A stretch of 64,000 nt of DNA from WHTX01 sp038255145 (GTDB lineage Bacteria; Actinomycetota; Acidimicrobiia; Acidimicrobiales; CAIXPF01), in NCBI GenBank assembly GCA_038255145.1, contig JBBSLP010000029.1, positions 1 to 64,000 on the forward strand, given 5' to 3'. Both the position numbers and the translations under genes were made by a program. Of this stretch, positions 8,669-20,130 are shown piece by piece. Every line of letters starts with the position of its first letter. The first letter of the stretch is position 1. Under the pieces are notes generated by a model, which had not been told where the DNA came from, searched no databases, and saw nothing but the letters and a program-made list of their open reading frames with translations.

Positions 8669-9838
8669 GTGCTCCGGGACGCGGCTCGTTCGTTGTGGGC
8701 CGAGCCCCGCGTCCCCGATGCCCCCGGGCGGGTCTGGCGGGATTGGGCGCTCGTCTCGGCGCTCGTGCCCCTGGTGGTGCTCGAGGGAGCGTTCCGGGAG
8801 GACCTGGTCTGGCGGGCGCTCTCCATGGCGGTCGCGCTGGCCCTGCTCCCGACGTTGCTGTGGCGGCGGACGCACCCGCTCCAGTCCGTCGCCGCCGCCT
8901 TCGGCCTCATCGCGGTCGTGCAGGTCGCCTCGCTCATCCTCGGCGTCGACTGGCAGGGCCTGGATGCCACCGTCTTCGTGATCTTGTTGGTGTACGCGCT
9001 GCTCCGCTGGGGCTCCGGTCGTGACGCCGTGATCGGGCTGGCGATCCTGTCGATCCCGCTGCTGCTGCACGCCATCGACGCCCAGATGCATTCGGACGCC
9101 GGCGAGATCACGCTCGGCGAGGTGGCCCAAGGTGCCTTGTTCCTGCTCCTGGTGGCGGCGGTCGGTGCCTCGGTCCGCTACGCGGACAAGGCCCGTCGCC
9201 GGGGGATGGATCAGGTGAAGCTCCTCGAGCGAGAACAGCTGGCGCGCGAGCTCCACGACACCGTCGCCCACCACGTCTCGGCCATCGCCATCCGCGCCCA
9301 GGCCGGCCGTGTCGTGGCATCCACGGATCCGGCCGCGGCGGTGGAGGCACTCGCCGTCATCGAGCAGGAGGCCTCTCGCACGCTCGCGGAGATGCGCACG
9401 ATGGTCGGCGTCTTGCGACAGGGGGAGGAACCGGACCTCACGCCGCAGCGTGGCGTCGCCCAGATCGAGGGCCTGGCCACCAGCCCCGGCGAACGGCTGC
9501 GGGTCGAGGTCGAGCTCTCCGGAGACCTCGACGGGCTGCGACCTTCCGTCGATGCCGCCATCTTCCGCCTCGCCCAGGAGTCGATCACGAACGCCGTCCG
9601 CCATGCCCGCCACGCCACCCGCGTCCAGGTGGTGGTGTGGGGCGAGCGCGACTGCGTCCGCATGACGGTGCACGACGACGGCGATCCGGGAGCGTTCGAT
9701 CCCCGGACGGCGACCGGGTTCGGGCTGGTCGGGATGGCCGAACGGGCGAAGCTGCTCGGCGGCACCCTCGAAGCAGGCCCCAACCGGAGCCGGGGATGGA
9801 CCGTCACGGCTGTGCTCCCGCGGGGCGCCCGGCGGTGA
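8669..9838 (+). CDS. NarL-type sensor histidine kinase (HisKA_3)
   Basis: The protein has 389 residues. The N-terminal half has about five to six hydrophobic helices (residues about 20-175) with almost no extracellular domain, so it probably senses through the membrane. The dimerisation/phosphoacceptor helix reads REQLARELHDTVAHH, with the phospho-His at residue 196. The HATPase domain follows (N-box LAQESITNAVRHARH, G-box ATGFGLVGMAERAKLLGG). The frame opens at 8543, but GTG 8669 has a strong AAGGTGGGGG and avoids an odd Arg-rich N-terminus. It overlaps the regulator start by 4 bases and is divergent from the MMPL transporter. Confidence 0.88.
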   Translation: MLRDAARSLWAEPRVPDAPGRVWRDWALVSALVPLVVLEGAFREDLVWRALSMAVALALLPTLLWRRTHPLQSVAAAFGLIAVVQVASLILGVDWQGLDATVFVILLVYALLRWGSGRDAVIGLAILSIPLLLHAIDAQMHSDAGEITLGEVAQGALFLLLVAAVGASVRYADKARRRGMDQVKLLEREQLARELHDTVAHHVSAIAIRAQAGRVVASTDPAAAVEALAVIEQEASRTLAEMRTMVGVLRQGEEPDLTPQRGVAQIEGLATSPGERLRVEVELSGDLDGLRPSVDAAIFRLAQESITNAVRHARHATRVQVVVWGERDCVRMTVHDDGDPGAFDPRTATGFGLVGMAERAKLLGGTLEAGPNRSRGWTVTAVLPRGARR

Positions 9839-10491
9839 GCATCAGCGTCCTGCTCGCGGATGACCAGGAGATCATCCGGACCGGGCTCCGGATGATCCTG
9901 AACGCCCAACCGGGCATCGAGGTCATCGGCGAGGCCGCCGACGGCGCCGAAGCCGTCGCGCTGGCCAGGCGGCTCCGTCCGGACGTCTGCCTGTTCGACA
10001 TCCGCATGCCCGGCCTCGATGGGATCGAAGCAACCCGCCAGCTCGCCGGGCCCGACGTCGCCGAGCCGCAGGCCGTCGTCGTCATCACCACCTTCGATCT
10101 CGACGAGTACGTCCATGGCGCGCTCAAGGCAGGCGCACGGGGGTTCCTGCTGAAGGACGCCGGCCCCGAGCTGCTCGTGCAGGCCATCAAGGCCGCCGCC
10201 AACGGCGATGCGCTCATCGCGCCGAGCGTCACCGCTCGGTTGCTCGCCACGTTCGCCCACCGACGCGACGGCACGCCTCCGGCGCAGCCCGTCGCCCCAC
10301 TGACCGACCGCGAGGAACAGGTGCTGGTGTCCGTCGCCCGGGGCCGCACCAACGCCGAGATCGCCACCGAGCTCTTCATCAGCCTGAGCACCGTCAAGAC
10401 CCATCTCGGCAGCTTGATGCACAAGCTCGGCGCCCGGAACCGGGTCGAGATCGCCATGTGGGCGCACGAAACCGGACGGATCGGCGCCTGA
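9835..10491 (+). CDS. NarL/LuxR-family response regulator
   Basis: The protein has 218 residues. The receiver domain (1-120) has the acidic pair ADDQE at 8-12, the phospho-Asp D55 in CLFDIRMPG, Thr in VITTFD and Lys in FLLKDAG. The C-terminal LuxR helix-turn-helix (about 150-212) has LTDREEQVLVSVARGRTNAEIA and STVKTHLGSLMHKLG. GTG 9835 overlaps the kinase stop as GTGA, so the two are translationally coupled. It is probably phosphorylated by that kinase and probably regulates the divergent MMPL gene (inference). Confidence 0.93.
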   Translation: MSISVLLADDQEIIRTGLRMILNAQPGIEVIGEAADGAEAVALARRLRPDVCLFDIRMPGLDGIEATRQLAGPDVAEPQAVVVITTFDLDEYVHGALKAGARGFLLKDAGPELLVQAIKAAANGDALIAPSVTARLLATFAHRRDGTPPAQPVAPLTDREEQVLVSVARGRTNAEIATELFISLSTVKTHLGSLMHKLGARNRVEIAMWAHETGRIGA

Positions 10492-10500
10492 TGGTGGGGT

Positions 10501-10523
10501 GGGGCCAGCGCGCCGCTGGCCCC
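10501..10523. terminator. Bidirectional hairpin terminator between convergent genes
   Basis: GGGGCCAGCG, a 3-base loop, and CGCTGGCCCC form a perfect 10-bp stem. It lies 10 bases after the response-regulator stop and 20 bases before the end of the convergent CoA-transferase gene. There is no T-run, as is common in high-GC actinobacteria. Confidence 0.65.
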
Positions 10524-10543
10524 GTGGCCCCTGCCGTCTCCGC

Positions 10544-12931
10544 CTACTCCAGAGCGCCGGCGATGACGACGTCGGTGATGCGGCCGTCGGAGTAGCCGAG
10601 TAGGTCACGCAGCACGTGGTCGTTGTTCTCGCCGATGGTCGGACCGGCTCGGCGGGCGTGCCCCGGTGTCCGCGACAGCTGGACCCGCGGGCCCTCGACG
10701 ATGGTCGTGGGGTGGACGGGATGAGGCACGGCGACGAAGTGCCGACGCTCGATCAGCTGCGGGTCGGCGAGGCACTCGCCGCTGTTCTGCACGCCGTGGA
10801 CCGCCACGCCGAGGGGCTGGAGGGTGGCCTCGGCCTCCCCGGGTGTGCGTGTGGCCGTCCATGCCGACACGGCCTCGTCGAGCTCCGCTCGACGGTCGAG
10901 CCGCTCGCCGCGCTCCAGGGAGGCCAGGTCGCCACGGCCGAGCGCCATGGCGAGGGCCCGCCACTGGTCGTCCTGGTCGCAGACGATGGCCACCCAGCTG
11001 TCTTCTCCCCTCGCCGGGTAGACGCCATGGGGCGCCGCGCAACGGTCCTCGTTCCCCATGCGACTCCAGCAATACCCCGTCAACTGGGCCTCGAGGAGCG
11101 CCGGAGAGATGAAGTGGATCGAGCTCTCCGCCTGCGAGAAGTCGATGAACTGGCCTTCGCCGCTGCGCTCGCGCCAGTCGAGCGCCGCCAGCACCGACGC
11201 CACCATGAAACGTGGCGACACGTAGTCGGTGTAGGCCAGGAACGGCCCGGCGGGGGGGCGGTCGGCCCACCCGGTCAGGTCGTAGAACCCGGTCACCGCC
11301 CCGGCGAGGTTGCCGAAACCGGCGAACCTCCGCTCCGGGCCGGTCTGGCCCATCAGGCACGAAGACAGCATCACCAGACGGGGGTTCACCTGGCGCAGCT
11401 CGTCCCACCCGAGGCCCCAGTCGTCCATGACACCGGCGCTGTACGACTCGACCAGCACGTCGGCCCAGCGCACCAGATCGAGCAGCACCTCCCGCCCGGT
11501 GGCGTTGCCCAGGTCGAGAGACAGGCCCAGCTTGTTGGTGGCGAAGTGCGCGAACTGGCCCGAACCATCGGGACCGATGTCACCGTTGATGTATGGGCCG
11601 CCCCCTCGAGATGGGTCCGGTCGCCGGGTCGATTCCACCTTCACGACCGTCGCTCCGAAGTCGCCCAACATTCGCGTCGCCAGGGGAGCGGCGTACACCC
11701 AGCTCAGATCGAGGACCTTGAGGCCGGCCAACGCGGCTTCGTCGACCACCGGCTCGGCGGTCGAGCGGACGGCTGGGCGGCGAGCCAGCGAAGCTGCCGC
11801 CAGGACGCTGGCCTGGTGCTCCCCGCGTCGGGGAGGGCGATCGAGCTGTCGCAGGGGGGTGGCCGACAACCGGGCGAAAGGCCCAGCCGCCCGCACCGGA
11901 CGACCCAGGGCGGGATCGTCGACCGGTTCCCACCAGTCCCGGGCCTCCAGCTGCTCGCTGCTCAGCACGTCGGTCACCGTGGCCACCGGCGCCAGCAACA
12001 GCCGACGGCGCTTGGCTTCGGCGACGAGCTCGGCTTTCGTCTTCGTACTCGTCAACGACGTGATGGCCGCTTTGACGGCGTTGAAGCCCTCGTTGCTCTC
12101 GGCGCCGGTGAGCAGGGCGGTGCCGTAGTCCACCCAGTCCTTGTCGGCCATCGCCTGGTCGCAGTGGCCCTCTTCGTGCACCCACTGCATCAGTCGGGCC
12201 GTGAACCGGCCGATCGTGTCGCCGAACAGCAGGGTGATCGAGACCGAACCATCCGCGGCCGGGTAGACGAAGCGCAGGTTCCAGGCCCCGAACGTGAGCC
12301 CTCCGCCGACGCGGGTGATGGGACCGGCGCCCAACGGCGCGGCCAGGGTCGCCGGGATGGCCGCCTGCATGATCGCCTGCTGGGCCGAGACATCCACGTG
12401 CTGGCCCCGTCCCGAGCGTCCTCGCTCGAGCAGGGCCACGAGCGCGCCGCACGCCGCCTCGCTGGCGGCGTGGAGGAAGGCCTGGGGCACCGCGGTCCGC
12501 ACCGGTGGCCGGTCGGCGTCACCGGTTATCGCCAGCTGGCAGCCGGCGGCCATGACCGTCAGGTCGGACGCCGCCCATCCGGCCTTGGGCCCGGTGGAGC
12601 CGAAGGGCGTGATCGTGACGTGCACCAGCCCGGGGTTGAGCGCCGCCAACTCCTCCCGGGTGAGGCCCCACAGGTCCCCGGTGTCGAGCAGCACATCGGC
12701 GGTCTGTACGAGGGCGCGGACCTGGGCTGCGTCAGCGACGACCGACTTCTTCCCGCGGTTGTACGCCCACCACCACAGCGAGGTGCCGTTGTGGTGCACA
12801 CCGTGGTGCCGGGCGGCCGAACCGGCCGGCGGCTCGACAGCGATGACCTCGGCGCCGAGGGCGGCCAAGACGAACCCGGCCAATTGCCCGCGTTCGTCCG
12901 TGAGGTCGAGGACCCGATACGGCGAGAGCAT
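10544..12931 (-). CDS. Two-domain class III CoA transferase (CaiB/BaiF type)
   Basis: The protein has about 795 residues, twice the usual family length of about 400. The first copy (1-375) starts YRVLDLTDERGQLAGFVLAALGAEVIAVEPP and has the CoA-transferase fold. The second (about 395-795) restarts with LKVLDLSWVYAAPLATRMLGDFGATVVKVE and has the more complete motifs (LGLSLDLGNATGREVLLDLV, and FAGFGNLAGAVTGF followed by YDLTG). These enzymes move CoA between acyl-CoA and carboxylic acids. Fused tandem copies occur in actinobacterial acid or steroid catabolism. Start 12931 is chosen by family alignment; 12979 is an in-frame alternative. The gene stands alone and is convergent with the regulator gene. 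Confidence 0.88.
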   Translation of the reverse strand: MLSPYRVLDLTDERGQLAGFVLAALGAEVIAVEPPAGSAARHHGVHHNGTSLWWWAYNRGKKSVVADAAQVRALVQTADVLLDTGDLWGLTREELAALNPGLVHVTITPFGSTGPKAGWAASDLTVMAAGCQLAITGDADRPPVRTAVPQAFLHAASEAACGALVALLERGRSGRGQHVDVSAQQAIMQAAIPATLAAPLGAGPITRVGGGLTFGAWNLRFVYPAADGSVSITLLFGDTIGRFTARLMQWVHEEGHCDQAMADKDWVDYGTALLTGAESNEGFNAVKAAITSLTSTKTKAELVAEAKRRRLLLAPVATVTDVLSSEQLEARDWWEPVDDPALGRPVRAAGPFARLSATPLRQLDRPPRRGEHQASVLAAASLARRPAVRSTAEPVVDEAALAGLKVLDLSWVYAAPLATRMLGDFGATVVKVESTRRPDPSRGGGPYINGDIGPDGSGQFAHFATNKLGLSLDLGNATGREVLLDLVRWADVLVESYSAGVMDDWGLGWDELRQVNPRLVMLSSCLMGQTGPERRFAGFGNLAGAVTGFYDLTGWADRPPAGPFLAYTDYVSPRFMVASVLAALDWRERSGEGQFIDFSQAESSIHFISPALLEAQLTGYCWSRMGNEDRCAAPHGVYPARGEDSWVAIVCDQDDQWRALAMALGRGDLASLERGERLDRRAELDEAVSAWTATRTPGEAEATLQPLGVAVHGVQNSGECLADPQLIERRHFVAVPHPVHPTTIVEGPRVQLSRTPGHARRAGPTIGENNDHVLRDLLGYSDGRITDVVIAGALE

Positions 12932-13174
12932 CGGCGCAGCATATGCAGGACAGGCCGTCCATTTCTCCCGCATGATCAAGCGGGCGGCGACACGGACGCA
13001 CGCCGCCCGCCAGAACGTCTCGAGAGTCGGCTCCGTACTCGGTGCGGTGTGGGCGCAGCGAGCTCAGGCGCCGTCCCGCCGGGCGACGACGGGGCGTGTG
13101 GAGGTTCTGTCCGGAGACGTTGATCGGAACATGTGGTCGTATGACCGCTGTAGGCGTTCGATACGGTGGCGGAC

Positions 13175-13651
13175 ATGACCATCCTGGTGCTCACCCCCGC
13201 TCAGCAGGCACTCGCCGACGACCGGGCTCGGGCAGTAGCGGCGACCGTCGCCGAGATGGCCGGTCACACCGACGGGTTCGTCTCCCTCCGCGACACCGTG
13301 TCGGCCGCCCGCCGGGCCGGCGTGCCCGCGCCCGACTGGCGGGCCGAGCGGGACATGGTGCGGGCGGCGGGCTTCGGCCGCTTCCGCACCGGGGGGGTCC
13401 TGGGGGACTGGGCGTCGATGGTCAGCGCCGCGGACGAGGCCGGCCGCTGGCACCGCGAGCCGGTCGACCTCGTCCAGGTGGCCCGACGGTCGCTCGCCTG
13501 GTGCCTGGCCGGCCGACCGGATGGTCCGCGGCGCGCCCTGATGCGCCTGAGCCGCAGCATGACGAGCGACGACGTGCACAACGAGGCGCCGGACCATCCG
13601 ACCTACCGCCAACTGCTGGACGGCTGGCGCGAGGTGCTCCAGCACGCCTGA
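13175..13651 (+). CDS. Hypothetical protein, about 158 residues
   Basis: I do not recognise a family. The protein is soluble-looking, Arg- and Asp-rich, with no signal peptide or membrane segment. It contains MTILVLTPAQQALADDRAR at the start and ALMRLSRSMTSDDVHNEAP towards the end. The frame is open from GTG 13166; ATG 13175 gives the cleaner start. The 195-base spacer before it is not otherwise explained. The long open frame, single orientation and normal third-position GC bias support coding. Confidence 0.55.
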   Translation: MTILVLTPAQQALADDRARAVAATVAEMAGHTDGFVSLRDTVSAARRAGVPAPDWRAERDMVRAAGFGRFRTGGVLGDWASMVSAADEAGRWHREPVDLVQVARRSLAWCLAGRPDGPRRALMRLSRSMTSDDVHNEAPDHPTYRQLLDGWREVLQHA

Positions 13652-13794
13652 AGCCGACCAGGCGCGATCCGCGCGTTCGGACGTCGGGCGCAGTACGACC
13701 CGTGGAAGCGGCCTGGCCCTGAGGACGTCGGACAGTTGGCCGCCATCGGCGGCCCACCCTCCTCACGCGTCGACAACCTCCCTTTGCGCTCCGC

Positions 13795-14310
13795 CTAGGA
13801 GGCGGTCTGGCGCCGGGGCAGCTTCCAACCGGGCCGGATGAAGTGGCACGTGTACCCGTGGGGGAGGCGCTGGAGGTAGTCCTGGTGCTCGGGCTCGGCC
13901 TCCCAGAAGGGGCCCTCCGGCTCCACCTCGGTGACGACGCGGCCCGGCCACAGACCGGAGGCCTCGACGTCGGCGATCGTGTCCTCGGCGACCATCCGCT
14001 GCTCGTCCGATGTGTAGTAGATGGCGGACCGGTAGCTCATCCCCATGTCGTTGCCCTGTCGGTTCCTGGTCGACGGGTCGTGGATCTGGAAGAAGAACTC
14101 GAGCAGGTCCCGGTAGCTGATCTGGGACGGCTCGTAGACGATCTCGATGCTCTCGGCGTGGGTGCCGTGGTTGCGATAGGTGGCGTTGGGCACGTCACCC
14201 CCGGTGTACCCAACCCGGGTGGACACCACCCCGGGCAGCTTCCGGATCAGCTCCTGGACGCCCCAGAAGCACCCTCCGGCGAGGACAGCGCGCTCGGTCA
14301 CGTCGGTCAT
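13795..14310 (-). CDS. msrA: Peptide-methionine (S)-S-oxide reductase MsrA
   Basis: The protein has 171 residues, the normal MsrA size. The catalytic motif GGCFWG places the reactive Cys at residue 14. The family motifs VGYTGG, YRNHGTHAESIEIVYEP, FFQIHDPSTRNRQGNDMGMSYRS and the EPEHQDYLQ stretch all follow. It reduces methionine-S-sulfoxide in oxidised proteins, with thioredoxin-type recycling. There is no signal peptide, so it is cytoplasmic. It is a single gene with short unexplained spacers on both sides, and its end is convergent with the hypothetical gene upstream. Confidence 0.96.
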   Translation of the reverse strand: MTDVTERAVLAGGCFWGVQELIRKLPGVVSTRVGYTGGDVPNATYRNHGTHAESIEIVYEPSQISYRDLLEFFFQIHDPSTRNRQGNDMGMSYRSAIYYTSDEQRMVAEDTIADVEASGLWPGRVVTEVEPEGPFWEAEPEHQDYLQRLPHGYTCHFIRPGWKLPRRQTAS

Positions 14311-14493
14311 TGCTCCACCTCGTCTGTTCGCTGGTCGTGCAGTTCAGGGTCGGACCCACGCGGATGATGGCCGCGGTCACCTCAGAAGTCCACGCGGAGA
14401 CGCTGTTCGGCTAGTCAGCAGATACGGAACGATCCCTCCATGTTTGCTGGCATTGCGTAGCTCCCAGGGTTCCGTTCGACCCGCCCCGAGGGG

Positions 14494-16137
14494 TCAGCTG
14501 CGGGCCGGGGTGTCGAAGGTGATGCCGGGGTAGCCCTGCTCGTCCATGGCCGCCATGCGCTCACGGAACTTCTTGAGGCTGCCGGCGTAGGCCAGGTACT
14601 CGTTGGGCTTGCCGGGGATGTTGGCGCCCCGGAACCACGACTTCTCGGCCATGAGGGCGATCTCGGCCGCCTCGTGCACCTCCACGGTCCACAGGCTCGA
14701 CGCCTCGTCGTCGGCCACGACGTAGGCACTGCCGTCGGCCCGGGCCCGCTCGAGCAGGCCGGTGATGTAGTCGACCATGATCTCCGTCGCCCGGGGGAAG
14801 TTGCCGCCGATCATGTGGGGACCGCCGGCCAGGAAGAGGTTGGGGAACCCGGGGACCATGGCCCCCAGGTAGGTGACCACGCCCTGGGACCACCGGTCCC
14901 GCAGGACCTGCCCACCCTCGCCGACGACGTCCATGCGGGTCAGGGCCCCGGTGAAGCCGTCGAACCCGGTGCCCCACACGATGATGTCGAAGGCCCGCTC
15001 ACCGTCGCTCGTCTCGATGCCCGCCTCGGTGATGGTCACGATGGGGGTCTCGTTGAGGTCGACCAGGGTCACGTTGGGCCGGTTGTAGGCCTCGTAGTAG
15101 CCGGTCTCCATGGGCGGGCGCCGCATGCCGAAGCCATGGTCCTTGGGGATCAGCTTCTCGGCGATGGCGGGGTCGTCGACCCGGGCGCGGATCTTCTCGG
15201 CGACGAACTCCGAGAAGTCGGCGTTGGCCTCGGGGTTGGTCATCATGTCGCGATAGTTGCTGATGAGCTTGGAGAAGCCCTTCTGGTGGTAGAGCTGCTC
15301 GTAGAGGGCCCAACGCTCTTCCTTGGACACCTCGAAGGCGTGCTTCCGGTTGGCCTTGTGGACGAAGCCGGCGAACGAGCCCATGCAGGCGTCGTAGATC
15401 TCGTCGTACGTCGCCTTGATCTCGGCCTGCTCTTCGTCGGTGATCTTCCCGTTGTTGAGCGGTGAGTTCCAGTTCGGCGTGCGCTGGTACACCACCAGCT
15501 CGGCGACCTCGGCGGCGATCTCGGGGATGAGCTGCACGCCGCTGGCGCCCGTGCCGATCACCGCCACCCGCTTGCCGGTGAAGTCGACGGCCTCCTTGGG
15601 CCACAGGCCCGTGTGGTGGGCGTCGCCCTGGTACCGCTCCCGACCGGGGATCGCGGGCCAGTACGGCACCGACAGCACGCCCGTGGCCGACACCACGAAC
15701 CGCGAGCGGAGCTGGGTCCCGTCCTCGGTGGTCAGGGTCCAGGTGGCGCTGGGCTCGTCGAACACGACCGAGGCGATGCGGGTGCGGAACTGCATCAGGT
15801 CGCGCAGGCCCAGCTTCTCGACGGCGTAGTTCAGGTACGCCTCGGTCTCGGCCTGACCGGCGAAGTGCTCTGACCAGTCCCACCCGGCCAGCAGCTCGGG
15901 CGAGAAGAAGTAGCCGTAGGAGTAGCTCTCCGAGTCGAAGCGGGCCCCCGGGTAGCGGTTCCAGTACCAGGTGCCGCCCACGTTGGTGCCGGCCTCGACC
16001 AGGCGCACGTCGAAGCCCGCCTCACGCAGCCGGTGCAGCTGGTGGATGCCACTGACCCCGGCGCCGATGATGATGACCTCGGCGTCGAGGGCCCCGCCGT
16101 CGGCGCCCGCCTGTGATGCGACCTGCTCGGTGACCAT
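14494..16137 (-). CDS. Flavin monooxygenase, Baeyer-Villiger type
   Basis: The protein has 547 residues. The FAD-binding Rossmann motif GAGVSG is at 25-30, followed by VGGTWYWNRYPGARFDSESYSY, a hallmark of cyclohexanone/phenylacetone-type monooxygenases. The Baeyer-Villiger fingerprint appears as YQGDAHHTGLWP (Phe replaced by Tyr at the first position), followed by the NADPH-binding Rossmann motif IGTGASGVQLIPEIA. Such enzymes insert oxygen next to ketones, making esters or lactones, often in steroid or alicyclic degradation. Length is normal. The 183 bases downstream hold an imperfect inverted repeat but no clear gene. Confidence 0.93.
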   Translation of the reverse strand: MVTEQVASQAGADGGALDAEVIIIGAGVSGIHQLHRLREAGFDVRLVEAGTNVGGTWYWNRYPGARFDSESYSYGYFFSPELLAGWDWSEHFAGQAETEAYLNYAVEKLGLRDLMQFRTRIASVVFDEPSATWTLTTEDGTQLRSRFVVSATGVLSVPYWPAIPGRERYQGDAHHTGLWPKEAVDFTGKRVAVIGTGASGVQLIPEIAAEVAELVVYQRTPNWNSPLNNGKITDEEQAEIKATYDEIYDACMGSFAGFVHKANRKHAFEVSKEERWALYEQLYHQKGFSKLISNYRDMMTNPEANADFSEFVAEKIRARVDDPAIAEKLIPKDHGFGMRRPPMETGYYEAYNRPNVTLVDLNETPIVTITEAGIETSDGERAFDIIVWGTGFDGFTGALTRMDVVGEGGQVLRDRWSQGVVTYLGAMVPGFPNLFLAGGPHMIGGNFPRATEIMVDYITGLLERARADGSAYVVADDEASSLWTVEVHEAAEIALMAEKSWFRGANIPGKPNEYLAYAGSLKKFRERMAAMDEQGYPGITFDTPARS

Positions 16138-16254
16138 GTCCGTCCCCCCATTGGTCCGGTCGGCCCCCCGACCTGGACGCCGCTGACCCTACGCGGTCCC
16201 GTGGCCTGGCGTCGGAGGTGGCTGGTGTCGGAGGAGGTGTAGGCGGGTGGCGGC

Positions 16255-16700
16255 TCAGGCGCGGACGTTGCGGCGGCCCACCGCGCCACGCAGACCCACG
16301 CAGCCGACGCACCCGATGCAGTCCACGCAGTCGATGCGGGCCACGCAGGCGATGCACCGCCGGCAGCGGATGCAGGCAAGGGTGGCGATGCAGCTGCGGA
16401 TGCCGATGCCGAGGAAGGTGAGCAGGCTCCCGGCCACGGCCACGCTCCCCGCGGTGCCGGCGCTGCCGGCCACGGCCACGCTGCCGGAGGTCGCAGCGCT
16501 GCCGGCTACGGCCAGGCTGCCGGCCGTCGCGGCGCTGTAGGCCACCCCGACGCTCCCCGCGGTGGCCACGCTGCCAGCCACGGCGATGCTGGCCGCGGCG
16601 GCGGCGCTGCCGGCCACCGCGACGCTGCGGGAGACGTCGATGCTCCCCGCCACCGCCAGGCTGCCGGTGGCATCGGGGATGCCCTCCACGCCCGACGCCT
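16255..16700 (-). CDS. Triad-repeat protein tail with Cys at every third position (fragment)
   Basis: In this frame nearly every third residue is Ser, Val, Thr or Ala, and then Cys. Units like GSVAVAGSAATS give way to a Cys track (CIRCRRCIACVARIDCVDC, then IGCVGCVG) and end in LRGAVGRRNVRA before the stop at 16255. That is a 3-residue (9-bp) periodicity over about 140 codons, the look of a beta-solenoid or metal/disulfide-rich repeat. No proper start is visible: the frame is open up to 17361, but upstream of about 16700 it is antisense to an Ig-like coding fragment. It is probably the 3' part of a larger gene. The function is unknown. Confidence 0.4.
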
Positions 16701-16739
16701 CGGTCCGATCGGTCGTCACGGGCGGCGTCTCGATGCGGC

Positions 16740-17590
16740 GCGGGTCTCCGCTGGTCTCGAACGCGGCCACGTTCGAGACGTCGGCGCTGACCGTCGGCAG
16801 CCACAGCATCACCGCCGTGTACTCGGGCGATGCCGAGTTCGCGACGTCAACCTCGCCGTTGATCGACCAGGTCGTCGACAAGGTGGGCTCGGCCACGGCG
16901 CTGATGTCGACACCTGACCCGTCGATCGCCGGGCACGACGTGACGTTGACGGCGACGGTGGACGCAGCGGCAGGAGCGTCGCCGTCGGCCGGGGCGCCGT
17001 CGGGCGACGTGGAGTTCTCCGATGGTGCGTCGTCGCTCGGCACGGCGCCGCTCACCGGCAGTTCGGCGGAGATCACGGTGTCGTCGCTCACCTTGGGCGA
17101 GCACGAGTTGACCGCGGCGTACGGCGGTGACGGTTCGTTCCTCGAGTCCGAGTCCATCGTGTCGGACCACACGGTCCAACAGGCGAGGAGCGCGGTGGTG
17201 GTGTCGAGCAGTGCCGATCCCTCGTCGATCGGCTCGCCGGTGACCTTCACGGCGGAGGTGACGTCCGTCGATGCCGTGCCGTCGCTGCCGGGCTCGGTGG
17301 TCTTCACGGTCGGCGGTGTGTTGCGGGCCCCGGTGGCGATCGACGCCTCGGGCCGCGCCACCGTGGACGTCTCGGCCCTGCCGCTGGGTGAGACGCCGGT
17401 GTCGGCCGCCTATGGGGGTGACGCCTCGGTGTCGGGTTCGACGTCCACCGTCCTGCAGCAGACGGTGGTGGCGGGCCTGGGCAGCGTGGCACTGACCGTG
17501 GGTGCAGCCTCCTCGGTGTACGGCCAGCCCGTGTCCTTGACGGCCACGGTGTCTTCGCCCGCCTGTCGGTGTCCTCGATGCCCCGGTTGA
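16740..17590 (+). pseudogene. Bacterial Ig-like repeat (Big_3/Big_5) surface protein fragment
   Basis: At least two and a half Ig-like repeats are readable. The repeated edge strands are LTVGSHSITAVYSGDAEF, LTLGEHELTAAYGGDGSF and LPLGETPVSAAYGGDASV, each followed by a Ser/Thr linker and a PSGDVEF-type or PGSVVF-type strand. These domains are normally strung together in large secreted adhesins. Here there is no signal peptide or start, the frame begins inside a repeat next to an antisense repeat fragment, and it breaks at about 17565 inside a strand (SLTATVSSPACRC) before stopping. It is a broken internal piece of a long adhesin gene. Confidence 0.65.
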
Positions 17591-17654
17591 GCTGCACCAC
17601 CCGTGGTGTCGGCTGTTCCGTCATGGTCGTTCCTCCGATGACCGCCGACGTCGC

Positions 17655-20045
<2,391 letters not shown>

Positions 20046-20087
20046 CGTCTCTCCATCAGTCGGGCGGGTGGATCGGGCTCATCTGGT

Positions 20088-20124
20088 CCACAACAGCTCG
20101 GCCCACAACAGCTCGGCCCACAAC
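20088..20124. repeat. 15-bp tandem repeat in the spacer before the UvrA-like gene
   Basis: CCACAACAGCTCGGC occurs at 20088-20102 and 20103-20117, followed by a partial third copy CCACAAC. It occupies much of the 85-base spacer between the VOC stop and the UvrA-like start. Confidence 0.85.
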
Positions 20125-20130
20125 GACCGG

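Noticed and set aside
8539..9673. Long N-terminal extension of the MMPL open frame (379 extra residues)
   Set aside because: It is antisense to the clearly coding histidine kinase gene and has Gln/Arg/His-rich shadow composition; family alignment puts the start at 8536.
10616..13123. 835-codon plus-strand open frame opposite the CoA-transferase gene
   Set aside because: Composition (Arg, His, Gln, Gly) is that of an antisense shadow in high-GC DNA; no family motif.
13652..13798. Possible 3' gene remnant (RRAQYDPWKRPGPEDVGQLAAI, then stop near 13796)
   Set aside because: Protein-like but too short and unidentified; no start, no family match that I can defend.
14400..14480. Imperfect inverted repeat (ACGGAACGATCCC against GGGTTCCGTT) downstream of the Baeyer-Villiger gene
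   Set aside because: The loop is too long and pairing too broken for a convincing terminator.
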